Under the pieces are notes generated by a model that saw only the letters and a program-made list of their open reading frames with translations, was not told where the DNA came from and ran no database searches. A stretch of 64,000 nucleotides of DNA from Bacillota bacterium. Its GTDB lineage: Bacteria; Bacillota; Clostridia; Acetivibrionales; JANLFN01. Location of the stretch: NCBI GenBank assembly GCA_023421675.1, contig JAEZTC010000007.1:54208-118207 (forward strand), given 5' to 3'. Below are positions 7,944 through 15,576 of this stretch, piece after piece (the stretch's first letter is position 1; every line of letters starts with the position of its first letter). Position numbers and translations under genes: made by a program.

Positions 7944-9029
7944 GTGGATGAAAAGCGCTCCGGTACTCCTGGAAATATCAAATTAATACTTGTTTTTTCA
8001 TTAATTTTGGTATGCCTAATACTGGCGCTAACACTGATGAATTTGCTTGACAAATCCATCTTTACCAAAAAGTTTTTTATTGTAGCAGTAATCGGTTTAT
8101 CCATCATACTTTTAGCATTTTTAATAACTATAGGACTTTTTTTAAAAAACGCATACTTAACTATTTATATAAAAAGCCGGCAATTGGAGCACTGTTTTAA
8201 AGAACTGGAAAAATTAAAGAAGTACGATATCCAGAAAACTGAATTCTTCACAAATATATCACATGAATTAAAAACACCTCTTAGTGTTATTCTTGGTGCA
8301 CTACAGCTCTTAGAACAGAACAATCCCTTGTCTACCATTGAAAGACGAAAGTCAGGAAAAAATCTTCAAATTATCAAACAGAACTCTTATAGGCTTCTTA
8401 GGCTTATAAATAATTTTTTGGACATATCAAGGATAGATTCTGGGTATGCGAAGCTATGTATGACTAATTGCAACATAGTTCAGCTTATAAAGGAAATATC
8501 TGCTTCAGTTGAACCTTATGCAGAATTAAAACACCTTAACCTGCAATTTGTATCTGAAATGGATGAATTAATTACAGCTGTTGATATTGATAAAATAGAA
8601 AGAGTTATACTTAATCTTTTGTCTAATGCAATTAAATTTACACCGACAGGCGGAAGTATTACTATATCAGTTCAGAAGGAAGAAAACAAAAATGTTATTA
8701 TATCGGTAAAGGATACAGGCGTTGGAATACCCAGAAACCTCTCCGAAAAAATATTTGAAAGGTTCGGACAGGTAGGTAATTCCTATACACGTGAGCAAGA
8801 AGGATCGGGAATAGGCCTTTACCTGGTTAAATCCTTTGTTGACCTCCATGATGGAATTATTGAACTTAAAAGCAATGAAAACTCAGGCAGTGAGTTTATC
8901 ATAACCCTACCTATAAAGTATATCGAAACAACCTCAGAAGTTTTAAACTCTGCAACTCATAAAGAACAAAAAAGGGTTATAGATACAATCAATATTGAGC
9001 TTTCAGACATATATTCGGCAGTATCATAG
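7944..9029 (+). CDS. Sensor histidine kinase without extracytoplasmic sensor domain
   Basis: A class I histidine kinase of 361 residues from the GTG at 7944, which follows AGAGGGTG at nine bases; a TTG eight codons upstream lacks an RBS. Two membrane helices (LILVFSLILVCLILALTLMNLL and FFIVAVIGLSIILLAFLITIGLF) are joined by only about ten residues, so there is no external domain. It then has a coiled linker, H-box SHELKTPLSVILGAL, N-box LSNAIKFTPTGG, G1 DTGVGIP, F-box FERFGQ and G2 GSGIGLYL. All catalytic motifs are intact. No response regulator is adjacent, so it is an orphan; it may be an intramembrane-sensing kinase. Confidence 0.92.
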   Translation: MDEKRSGTPGNIKLILVFSLILVCLILALTLMNLLDKSIFTKKFFIVAVIGLSIILLAFLITIGLFLKNAYLTIYIKSRQLEHCFKELEKLKKYDIQKTEFFTNISHELKTPLSVILGALQLLEQNNPLSTIERRKSGKNLQIIKQNSYRLLRLINNFLDISRIDSGYAKLCMTNCNIVQLIKEISASVEPYAELKHLNLQFVSEMDELITAVDIDKIERVILNLLSNAIKFTPTGGSITISVQKEENKNVIISVKDTGVGIPRNLSEKIFERFGQVGNSYTREQEGSGIGLYLVKSFVDLHDGIIELKSNENSGSEFIITLPIKYIETTSEVLNSATHKEQKRVIDTINIELSDIYSAVS

Positions 9030-9042
9030 CAACATGAATAAT

Positions 9043-9069
9043 AAAAAATCCCCTTTCGGGGACCTTTTT
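9043..9069. terminator. Bidirectional terminator
   Basis: TCCCC and GGGGA arms with loop TTTC, preceded by an A-run and followed by CCTTTTTC on plus; the reverse strand has ATTTTTTATT. It lies between the convergent kinase and glutaredoxin genes. Confidence 0.8.
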
Positions 9070-9293
9070 CAGATAAGATTATCTATCTTGTCTTTATCAA
9101 ATCCTATTACGATACTGCCATCAATATCTATTACGGGAACACCTCTCTGACCTGACTTTCTTACCATATCCTGAGCTGCATCGTCGTCCCTTGAAACATC
9201 ATAATCTGTATATTGGATATTCTTACTGTCGAAATATTTTTTTGCCATAGTACACCATGGACATGTAGGTGTTGAATATACCTTTACAGACAT
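9069..9293 (-). CDS. Glutaredoxin-like protein (NrdH/Grx, CPWC)
   Basis: A 74-residue thioredoxin-fold protein. STPTCPWCTMAKKYFDSKNIQYTDYDVSRD has the redox motif CPWC at residues 11-14. GVPVIDIDGSIVIGFDKDKID has the cis-Pro (VPV) and the GFD segment typical of the NrdH/YruB glutaredoxin group. It probably takes electrons from a thioredoxin-reductase-type flavoprotein rather than from glutathione, which clostridia generally lack. The TrxR-like gene begins about 100 bases upstream on the same strand, so they may share a transcript. RBS GGAGGGTTTTCTGCT precedes ATG. Confidence 0.93.
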   Translation of the reverse strand: MSVKVYSTPTCPWCTMAKKYFDSKNIQYTDYDVSRDDDAAQDMVRKSGQRGVPVIDIDGSIVIGFDKDKIDNLI

Positions 9294-9391
9294 AGCAGAA
9301 AACCCTCCGTTTTATTGGAATACTTTATTAAAGCCTTTAATTATTAATATTCCTGTACATGCATTATATAATCACGAAATTTATCCCTTAA

Positions 9392-10264
9392 TTACAGACT
9401 TCTTACATATTCAATCATCTTTCTTCCTGCCAGTGCACCCTGCCCTACTGAAACAGAGATTTGCTTAAAACCCCCTGTACAATCACCTGCTGCAAATAAT
9501 CCGTCAAGATTGGTTTGCTGTGCTTTATCAGCAATTATTGAATTGCCGTCCGTCATTACCCCGAGTTTTCTTGCAAAGTCAATACTGGATGCACTTTCAT
9601 ATGCTACAAAAATTCCGTCAATGTTATCGCAGCTTCCGTCGTTAAAGCAGATTTTCTCAAGAAATTCTGAGCCTTCAAGGCTTTTAACAGACTTTTCATT
9701 GAGTTTAAACCTGGCAGCTTCATCCTTGTACTTATCCGATATATCAAGCTTATTTCCATTGGTAAATATGGTAATATCCTTTGTAAATGTTTCAAGTTCC
9801 ATGGCTTCGTGTATTGCAAAATCCTTAAATCCTAAAACACCAACTTTAAGATTGTTATAAAAAAACCCGTCACAGGTTGAACAATAGCTTACACCTTTAC
9901 CTTCAAACTTCTCAAGGTTTTCTATGCTGACTTTCTTTTGAGGTTGGCCTGTAGCAAGCAAAAGTGCTTTTGAAAGGAAGACCTCTTTTTGGGTTGTAAC
10001 CTCAAAGAAATCATTTTTTACTACAGAGATAACATCATCAGTAACTATTTTCACACCAAGCCTTGCAGCCTGTTCTTCCCCTGCCCTTAAAAGGTCCTCA
10101 CCCTTTATTGGTTCTGAAAAGCCAAAATAATTTTCAACCTTTCCTGCCTTTTTTAATGCACTATCCTCACCGCCTATAAGCAGTGTATCAAGTTTTGCTC
10201 TTACTGTATAAATGGCTGCTGAAAGCCCAGCAGGCCCTTTTCCTATAATTATTACATCATGCAT
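9392..10264 (-). CDS. Thioredoxin-reductase-like flavoprotein lacking NADPH motifs
   Basis: A 290-residue protein with the TrxR layout. FAD motif IIGKGPAGLSAAIY is at residues 6-19, redox pair CSTC at 128-131 (in YCSTCDGFFY), and C-terminal FAD motif GLFAAGDCTGGFKQISVSVGQGALAG. The pyridine-nucleotide site is altered: the usual GGGDSA is GFKDFA (about 145-150), and the HRRxxxR phosphate-binding segment is replaced by FTNGNKLDIS. Clostridium acetobutylicum has a known ferredoxin-dependent flavin thioredoxin reductase without NADPH motifs, and this may belong to that type. The TlpA lipoprotein gene lies 17 bases upstream, glutaredoxin downstream. Electron donor is inferred, not shown. Confidence 0.9.
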   Translation of the reverse strand: MHDVIIIGKGPAGLSAAIYTVRAKLDTLLIGGEDSALKKAGKVENYFGFSEPIKGEDLLRAGEEQAARLGVKIVTDDVISVVKNDFFEVTTQKEVFLSKALLLATGQPQKKVSIENLEKFEGKGVSYCSTCDGFFYNNLKVGVLGFKDFAIHEAMELETFTKDITIFTNGNKLDISDKYKDEAARFKLNEKSVKSLEGSEFLEKICFNDGSCDNIDGIFVAYESASSIDFARKLGVMTDGNSIIADKAQQTNLDGLFAAGDCTGGFKQISVSVGQGALAGRKMIEYVRSL

Positions 10265-10280
10265 TACTAATTACCTCTCA

Positions 10281-10832
10281 TCACTTTAATTTATTAATAA
10301 TATCTGAAAGGGTTTTTTGATCTACCTTACCCTCTATAGTGCTGTAAAGCGTTCCATCACGGTTAATCACAAGTGTAGTGGGCAGCCTGAAAATTTTATT
10401 GTAATCTGCAACAATTCCCTGAGTATCGGCAAGAACCATTAATGAAAGCTTATTATCAGCAATAAATTTCTTAACAATGTCTTGTTTTTCTCCTGTATTG
10501 ATGGCAAGAAAAACGGCATCATTCACTTTTGAAATTTCTTTTGCAGCCTTATCCAGGTTAGGCATCTCTTGTATGCAGTACGGAGACCATGTAGCCCAGA
10601 AATTTATAAAAACTATCTTCCCTGCATAATCAGAAAGCTTTACAACCTTTCCGTTTATATCCTTTATAGAAAAGTCAGGGAACCTTTGTTTTTTCTGTGC
10701 TGCTTTAGAAGTTTGTGTCCCCTGTACACCTTTATTCTGTACAGACCGGTTACCTCCGCTGTCATAAAGGCTGCACGCTGAAAGCGTCACAAGAAAGCAT
10801 GTTATTAATATTAAAAAAGAAAATTTTCTCAT
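10281..10832 (-). CDS. TlpA-family thioredoxin-fold lipoprotein with SxxC active site
   Basis: A 183-residue protein. Signal peptide MRKFSFLILITCFLVTLSAC ends in a lipobox (Cys20), so it is anchored outside the membrane. After a linker, PDFSIKDINGKVVKLSDYAGKIVFINFWATWSPYC is the AhpC/TSA-TlpA fold. The usual WCxxC is WSPYC: the first, nucleophilic Cys is Ser83 and only Cys86 remains; the codon is a clear TCT. LPTTLVINRDG has the cis-Pro loop. With one cysteine it cannot run the normal dithiol cycle. It might act as a monothiol protein, bind substrate, or be a non-redox chaperone. It lies 17 bases upstream of the TrxR-like gene, same strand. Confidence 0.9.
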   Translation of the reverse strand: MRKFSFLILITCFLVTLSACSLYDSGGNRSVQNKGVQGTQTSKAAQKKQRFPDFSIKDINGKVVKLSDYAGKIVFINFWATWSPYCIQEMPNLDKAAKEISKVNDAVFLAINTGEKQDIVKKFIADNKLSLMVLADTQGIVADYNKIFRLPTTLVINRDGTLYSTIEGKVDQKTLSDIINKLK

Positions 10833-10990
10833 AAATTTTTATTCTCCATGATATATATTATAACGCATCAGTAAAAAATTAAAGCTCTTTAATTGCTTTT
10901 CTATTAATAATACCCTTTTAAAAATAAATAGTAACAAAAACAACTTTGATTAAATATTATATTTATGGGATTTACTACGGAGGGTTATTT

Positions 10991-11176
10991 ATGCCGAGCG
11001 TATATTATGGTTATAACGATAATTCCTCAATACTTTTCTTTATTCTCGACTATTTGCTTCTATTTTATGACAGGCGAAGCATAGGCATACTTGGAAGGAA
11101 ATTTGCAAAGCTTCCTCCCGGTGAGTTAACAAAAGCATTAATGTTTATATTGGTATTTCTTCTGCTGTTCTATTAA
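10991..11176 (+). CDS. Small hydrophobic protein (61 aa), first of a sleB-linked cluster
   Basis: ATG at 10991 follows GGAGGGTTATTT. The 61-residue product MPSVYYGYNDNSSILFFILDY... has a hydrophobic stretch (ILFFILDYLLLFY), a basic middle (DRRSIGILGRKFAKLPPGE) and a hydrophobic C-terminus (LTKALMFILVFLLLFY). It looks like a short membrane protein. I recognise no family. It starts a same-strand run of small genes that ends at sleB, which suggests a sporulation link, though no sporulation promoter was identified. Confidence 0.7.
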   Translation: MPSVYYGYNDNSSILFFILDYLLLFYDRRSIGILGRKFAKLPPGELTKALMFILVFLLLFY

Positions 11177-11201
11177 TTTAACATTTGTAACACATAGCTA
11201 T

Positions 11202-11223
11202 TACCATACATAAAATGTATGGT
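11202..11223. repeat. Short perfect inverted repeat
   Basis: TACCATACAT and ATGTATGGTA arms with a two-base spacer lie between two small genes, 25 bases past a stop codon. There is no T-tract on the plus strand. It could be an operator or a weak processing hairpin. Confidence 0.4.
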
Positions 11224-11327
11224 AAAAACGGCCGGGTATAATTTTATGGTTTTTAGGCATTATGCCAAGCCCTTTTTGCATATATCGATTTTAGATGGTA
11301 TTTAAACCAGAAAGGATAGGTTTTTAT

Positions 11328-11648
11328 ATGAATGACGCGTTTACAAAGAAACTTTCCGAATTACTGGGTAAAGTGGATGAAAAAGTTCTTGAAATGAAAA
11401 TCAATCAAGCTATTGAAATGCTCCGCAAAGGGAACACCGAAGAACTAGTAAAGAAAATAAACAAAATGGATAAGAATGAGCTGCTTGATAAATTAAACGA
11501 ACTGGATGATACAAAGCTTAAAGAACTTAACATCGACAAAAAGGAATTACGGAAAAAGGTAAATGACGCTGATTTCGAAAAAATGGCACAGCTTCTGGGT
11601 GATAACAATTCTGAGCTTATAAGCAAAATTAAGGACATTATGAAATAA
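11328..11648 (+). CDS. Small charged helical protein (106 aa), function unknown
   Basis: ATG at 11328 follows GAAAGGATAGGTTTTTAT; a longer reading from 11295 has no RBS. The product is almost wholly alpha-helical and very rich in Lys, Glu, Asp and Leu, with short related units: LLGKVDEKVLEMKIN, INKMDKNELLDKLNE, LNELDDTKLKELN. No membrane segment or signal. I do not recognise the family. Its place between two other small genes and upstream of sleB hints at a spore-associated role. Confidence 0.7.
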   Translation: MNDAFTKKLSELLGKVDEKVLEMKINQAIEMLRKGNTEELVKKINKMDKNELLDKLNELDDTKLKELNIDKKELRKKVNDADFEKMAQLLGDNNSELISKIKDIMK

Positions 11649-11690
11649 ACCTGGAATATAAAAAATAATAAGCCTTTTGGGGGAATTTTG

Positions 11691-12071
11691 ATGAGTGATG
11701 ATCTCAATAATAAATTAAAGCAATTGACTGATTTGCTAACACAGGAAAACATGCCGGATAATTTGAAAAGTCTATTTTCGCTATTGACAGGACCAAGCAA
11801 AAGCGAACCCTCGCAAAAGGTCGAGGAAACACCGGCAATAAAAGAACCAAAGGAAGAGCCTCAGAACAAGACCGATTTTGATACTACAGACATGGTACGA
11901 AAAATTCGGACAGTTCTTGACCGTGTTAACACAAGAACTGATCCCAGAGTTAACCTTTTAACCGCAATAAGGCCATACATGAATACCACAAGGCAAAAGA
12001 AACTGGATAATTGTATAAAAATACTTCAGGTATCTACTCTCGCAAGGCTAATGGATGATATGGACAAATAG
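11691..12071 (+). CDS. Conserved small protein of the sleB-linked cluster (126 aa)
   Basis: ATG at 11691 follows GGGGGAATTTTG. The N-terminal half is polar and disordered (PSKSEPSQKVEETPAIKEPKEEPQNK). The C-terminal half is a compact helical module, DMVRKIRTVLDRVNTRTDPRVNLLTAIRPYMNTTRQKKLDNCIKILQVSTLARLMDD. The DPRVNLLTAIRPYM motif appears, from memory, in clostridial hypothetical proteins; no function is known to me. It precedes the next gene by 17 bases, consistent with an operon. Confidence 0.75.
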   Translation: MSDDLNNKLKQLTDLLTQENMPDNLKSLFSLLTGPSKSEPSQKVEETPAIKEPKEEPQNKTDFDTTDMVRKIRTVLDRVNTRTDPRVNLLTAIRPYMNTTRQKKLDNCIKILQVSTLARLMDDMDK

Positions 12072-12088
12072 GAATGGGGGCATGAGAC

Positions 12089-12433
12089 ATGTACAGAAAA
12101 TATCCAACTCCGGTGAGAAGGTACAATTACTCGAATCCCTTCTATACCCCGGTGCAGCCTGAAAATGTACCGTCTGAAGATTTTGGAATGCCCAATGAAA
12201 CAATAGATATTCCTTCCCCTAATGAGCCTTCAGATAATATTGAAAGAAAAAACGGCATTTTTTTTCCCGCACTCAGTTCATTGGGCGGGATTTCTTCAAT
12301 ATTTAAAAGGGTCAAAATAGACGAACTCATACTTATAGGTCTTATATTTCTTATGATTGATGAAAAAATCGAAGATGATATGCTGATGATCACACTTCTA
12401 TACATATTATTAGCTGGGAAAGGACTTTTTTAA
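12089..12433 (+). CDS. Small protein with Tyr/Pro-rich N-terminus and membrane tail (114 aa)
   Basis: ATG at 12089 follows GGGGGCATGAGAC. The N-terminus is rich in Tyr, Pro and Arg (MYRKYPTPVRRYNYSNPFY), coat-protein-like. The C-terminus DELILIGLIFLMIDEKIEDDMLMITLLYILLAGKGLF holds one or two hydrophobic segments around an acidic turn. This tail type recurs in small clostridial proteins and I link it to sporulation only by context. Seventeen bases after the previous stop and 93 before the sleB start. Confidence 0.75.
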   Translation: MYRKYPTPVRRYNYSNPFYTPVQPENVPSEDFGMPNETIDIPSPNEPSDNIERKNGIFFPALSSLGGISSIFKRVKIDELILIGLIFLMIDEKIEDDMLMITLLYILLAGKGLF

Positions 12434-12526
12434 ATTTTTTTATGAATATTATATTGGGAATAACAAAAAATAGTTTAAGAAAAAAATAATTTCAGGCGAT
12501 ACAGCCTTACAAAGGAGAAATTCAAT

Positions 12527-13216
12527 TTGAAAAGAAGAATACTGGTATTACTGGTTATTACAGCAGTCCTGACATCTTCTATTTACTATTTATACAGAGT
12601 AGAGAAAAAGGAACAGTTAAGCTTACAGAATGTACTGTCCCAGTTGGGATCAAGCGGACAGGAAGTAAGAGACATTCAGCAAAAGCTTCGGAACTGGGGA
12701 TATTATTCTGGAAATGTTGACGGTATTTATGGAAATCAGACCTATAGTGCTGTAATCAAATTTCAAAGAAAAAATGGCTTAACGGTGGATGGCATAGCCG
12801 GACCGGAGACCTTGGCTGCATTAGGTCTTCCATCCGGTGCCTCAGGACCATCGGGAGGTTCTTCAAATGGAGATGTCAATCTTCTTGCGCATATAATCTA
12901 CGGCGAAGCGCGTGGAGAGCCTTATGTCGGCCAGGTTGCCGTAGGAGCTGTAATTCTTAACAGAACCAGAGACAGCCGTTTTCCACACTCTCTTGCAGGA
13001 GTGATTTATGAGCCAGGCGCCTTTGATGCCGTTTCAGACGGGCAGATAAACCTTGATCCAGATCAGGCAGCATACAATGCAGCGAGAGATGCAATTAATG
13101 GATGGGATCCTACGGGAGGAGCGGTGTACTATTATAATCCAGCCACAGCGACAAGCAGCTGGATATGGAGCAGAACTATCGTATTAAAAATAGGTAACCA
13201 TAATTTCGCAATCTAA
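12527..13216 (+). CDS. sleB: Spore cortex-lytic enzyme SleB
   Basis: A 229-residue exported hydrolase. N-terminal hydrophobic segment ILVLLVITAVLTSSIYYLY, then a PG_binding_1 domain (GQEVRDIQQKLRNWGYYSGNVDGIYGNQTYSAVIKFQRKNGLTVDGIAGPETLAALG) and a Hydrolase_2 domain (LLAHIIYGEARGEPYVGQVAVGAVILNRTRDSRFPHSLAGVIYEPGAFDAV) with the catalytic Glu in YGEARGE. SleB is a lytic transglycosylase acting on cortex peptidoglycan during germination. Start is TTG after AAAGGAGAAATTCAAT. The usual partner YpeB is not adjacent. It ends at a terminator. Confidence 0.93.
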   Translation: MKRRILVLLVITAVLTSSIYYLYRVEKKEQLSLQNVLSQLGSSGQEVRDIQQKLRNWGYYSGNVDGIYGNQTYSAVIKFQRKNGLTVDGIAGPETLAALGLPSGASGPSGGSSNGDVNLLAHIIYGEARGEPYVGQVAVGAVILNRTRDSRFPHSLAGVIYEPGAFDAVSDGQINLDPDQAAYNAARDAINGWDPTGGAVYYYNPATATSSWIWSRTIVLKIGNHNFAI

Positions 13217-13234
13217 ATAAGAAACAGATAAAGT

Positions 13235-13266
13235 AAAAGGGCAGTATTGAACTGTCCTTTTGTTTG
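13235..13266 (+). terminator. Terminator of sleB
   Basis: AAAGGGCAGT pairs with ACTGTCCTTT (one G-T pair) around a 4-base loop, followed by TGTTTGTG. It lies 20 bases past the sleB stop. Confidence 0.8.
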
Positions 13267-13286
13267 TGTATTCAGGTTTCTGTTTT

Positions 13287-14177
13287 CTAAGCCTCTATCC
13301 GGTTGCGTTTATTGGCAGTTATATATTTAAAGATATAAAATACATAAGTCGCCAGGAACGAAGAAAACATGGTATTTAGAAACCAATTTACTACGAACAG
13401 TATTATTGAGGCAAATGTTGCATCAGGGTTTGTACCTATTAATACCCTATCAGCCGCAAGCATCAGCCCTTGATATACTATAAAAACCAAGATTATTAAA
13501 ATCACCCTGCCTGCTATCTTCCAGAACATTGTATCAACTACGTGCTTACCGAAAGTAAATGACTTTTTATCAGAATTTACTGATGCAGGAAACCAGAACA
13601 GTATATACGTTGTAAAGAATATAACAAGGAAAAAAAGCACTACGGCCGTTAAGAAATCCAGAATAAGTGCGGATACCATCAAGCCGGCCTTACCTGAAAT
13701 CCATGCCTTGGTAATTACAATTGCCGGAACAGATACTACCATCAGAAACAATAAAAAGATCACCCCAAAAAATAACACTCTGAATAAAACAAACACTGTT
13801 TTGGAATAGTACCTTTTCAATCCCTCTGAAAAATCGCCAGGAGCCTTTTGCCGTCCTTCCATAGTTTTATTGATAACATTAAAAGTTCCTGAGAAAAATA
13901 TTGCACATATAAAGGATACTGCCAGCAAGACGCCGGCAACAATCAAAATAGTTTTAATTATTGCCATAGGTGAATCAAAAAAACTGGTAAAAAGATTCAG
14001 GAAAGATACAATACTGTTAAGTAACCCACTTATATCTAAACCGTCAAAACCAAAAATGAAAGTATATATAGGGTTGTAATAATTTATTATTCCTATTCCA
14101 AGCATGACAAATCCGAAGGAAAGCCAGATGGAGCGCCTTTTAAACATTATATTAATGGAGTTGGAAAAAGCGTGCAT
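13287..14177 (-). CDS. Polytopic membrane protein of unknown function
   Basis: A 296-residue protein with about six membrane helices: residues near 18-38, 68-95, 130-155, 160-185, 215-240 and 255-285. The pattern FSNSINIMFKRRSIWLSFGFVMLG at the start and SGTFNVINKTMEGRQKAPGDFSEGLKRYYSKTVFVLFRVL in the middle resembles the membrane domains of the glycerophosphodiester-phosphodiesterase-associated/DUF975-like group: amphipathic loop followed by paired helices. No catalytic motif. Convergent with sleB, divergent from the HD gene. Function cannot be assigned. Confidence 0.8.
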   Translation of the reverse strand: MHAFSNSINIMFKRRSIWLSFGFVMLGIGIINYYNPIYTFIFGFDGLDISGLLNSIVSFLNLFTSFFDSPMAIIKTILIVAGVLLAVSFICAIFFSGTFNVINKTMEGRQKAPGDFSEGLKRYYSKTVFVLFRVLFFGVIFLLFLMVVSVPAIVITKAWISGKAGLMVSALILDFLTAVVLFFLVIFFTTYILFWFPASVNSDKKSFTFGKHVVDTMFWKIAGRVILIILVFIVYQGLMLAADRVLIGTNPDATFASIILFVVNWFLNTMFSSFLATYVFYIFKYITANKRNRIEA

Positions 14178-14376
14178 TAAAATTACCTACCTTTGCAGAA
14201 AAAATGCAAATAATTACTATAATTATGGACTAATCCTGATAATTATAGCATAATAACAAAATAGTGTAAACACAGGCAATATCGGGCTAGCAGGTATTAT
14301 TGTATGTACAGGTCTTTTTTGTTATTATAATAATTATTAAAATTCCCTATTTTAAATAACAGGATGTGTATTATTT

Positions 14377-15576
14377 ATGATAAATAAACCCCTTCTTCAA
14401 CTTGTATATGAACCTGCATATATGCAAAGATGGAATGATTATATGCGGACAAAGGGCTTCACAGAGCTTGATAAACAGGCTCATAAAATGGTTATAGCCT
14501 ATATTCTTGGCAGATTTGAAGAATCCGATAAAAATGCCGTTATTGACTGGAAAGCTCTTATAAGCGGCGGTCTTTACGAGCTTTTGCACAGAATAATGCT
14601 TACTGACATAAAACCACCTATCTTTCACAAGCTTATGTCTCAAAAGGGCGACCAGCTGAATATGTGGGTGCTGGAGAACCTTGCAAATACCGGTATATAC
14701 GAAGTGAGGGGCAATTTTCGCGAGGAAATGGAACGGTATTTTAAAGACCCTGACTATTTCCCATTGGAGAAAAAAATACTCAAAGCATCCCATTATCTTG
14801 CGACCAACTGGGAATTTAAAATAATTTATAAGCTCAATTCCAGCCTTTATGGTATTGAAGAAACCAAACTTGAAATAGAAGATGAAATCCTTGAGCATAT
14901 GGATCTTGCCGGTGTAAAAAGGCTGCAACGAGGAAGGGAAACACAGCATTTCATTGATATAGTAGGCCAGCTGAGGTTCCAGCTGAGGTGGGCTCAAACA
15001 GCCCGGATACCAGAAACTTCGGTACTTGGTCACATGCTGATAGTAGCAATCCTATCCTATCTTTGCTCACTTGAACTGGGTGCATGTGATAAAAGAATAT
15101 ACAATAATTTTTTTGCCGGGCTTTTTCATGATCTTCCGGAAGCCTTAACCCGTGATATAGTTTCACCTGTTAAAAAATCCGTTAAAGGTCTTAATGATGT
15201 TATTAAGGAAATTGAGAAGCTTCAGGTGGATGAAAAAATACTGCCATTGCTGCCTGCTGCATGGCATGATGAAATATCATATTTCCTGGATGACGAGTTC
15301 AAGAATCGCATAATGGAAGCTGGAGCCATAAAATATGTAGATGCAGAAGAAATATGTAAAAAATATAATTGCGATGCTTTTTCTCCTGTTGACGGAGAGG
15401 TAATTGAAACCTGCGACAAGCTTGCCGCATACATGGAAGCATATCTTTCCATATCCCATGGTGTTAAATCACACGGGTTGTATGAAGGACATGATTTCCT
15501 TTATAACAAGTTCAAAGATAAGAAAATATCAAACATAAATTTTGGAGAGTTTTTTAATTATTTTAAGCTTACCTGA
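14377..15576 (+). CDS. HD-domain phosphohydrolase-like protein
   Basis: A 399-residue soluble protein. The C-terminal half contains an HD domain of the YfbR/HDOD-neighbour type: SVLGHMLIVAILSYL (first His), then FFAGLFHDLPEALTRDIVSPVK with the HD pair, and a distal Asp in ETCDKLAAYMEA. These are the usual metal ligands H...HD...D, so a phosphohydrolase acting on nucleotides is likely. The N-terminal half (to about residue 190) is a helical region with no family I recognise. It overlaps the convergent PfkB kinase gene by eight bases. RBS AGGATG precedes ATG. Confidence 0.85.
   Translation: MINKPLLQLVYEPAYMQRWNDYMRTKGFTELDKQAHKMVIAYILGRFEESDKNAVIDWKALISGGLYELLHRIMLTDIKPPIFHKLMSQKGDQLNMWVLENLANTGIYEVRGNFREEMERYFKDPDYFPLEKKILKASHYLATNWEFKIIYKLNSSLYGIEETKLEIEDEILEHMDLAGVKRLQRGRETQHFIDIVGQLRFQLRWAQTARIPETSVLGHMLIVAILSYLCSLELGACDKRIYNNFFAGLFHDLPEALTRDIVSPVKKSVKGLNDVIKEIEKLQVDEKILPLLPAAWHDEISYFLDDEFKNRIMEAGAIKYVDAEEICKKYNCDAFSPVDGEVIETCDKLAAYMEAYLSISHGVKSHGLYEGHDFLYNKFKDKKISNINFGEFFNYFKLT

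Noticed and set aside
14371..15033. 220-codon minus-strand ORF inside the HD-domain gene
   Set aside because: Antisense shadow; no family features and no RBS.
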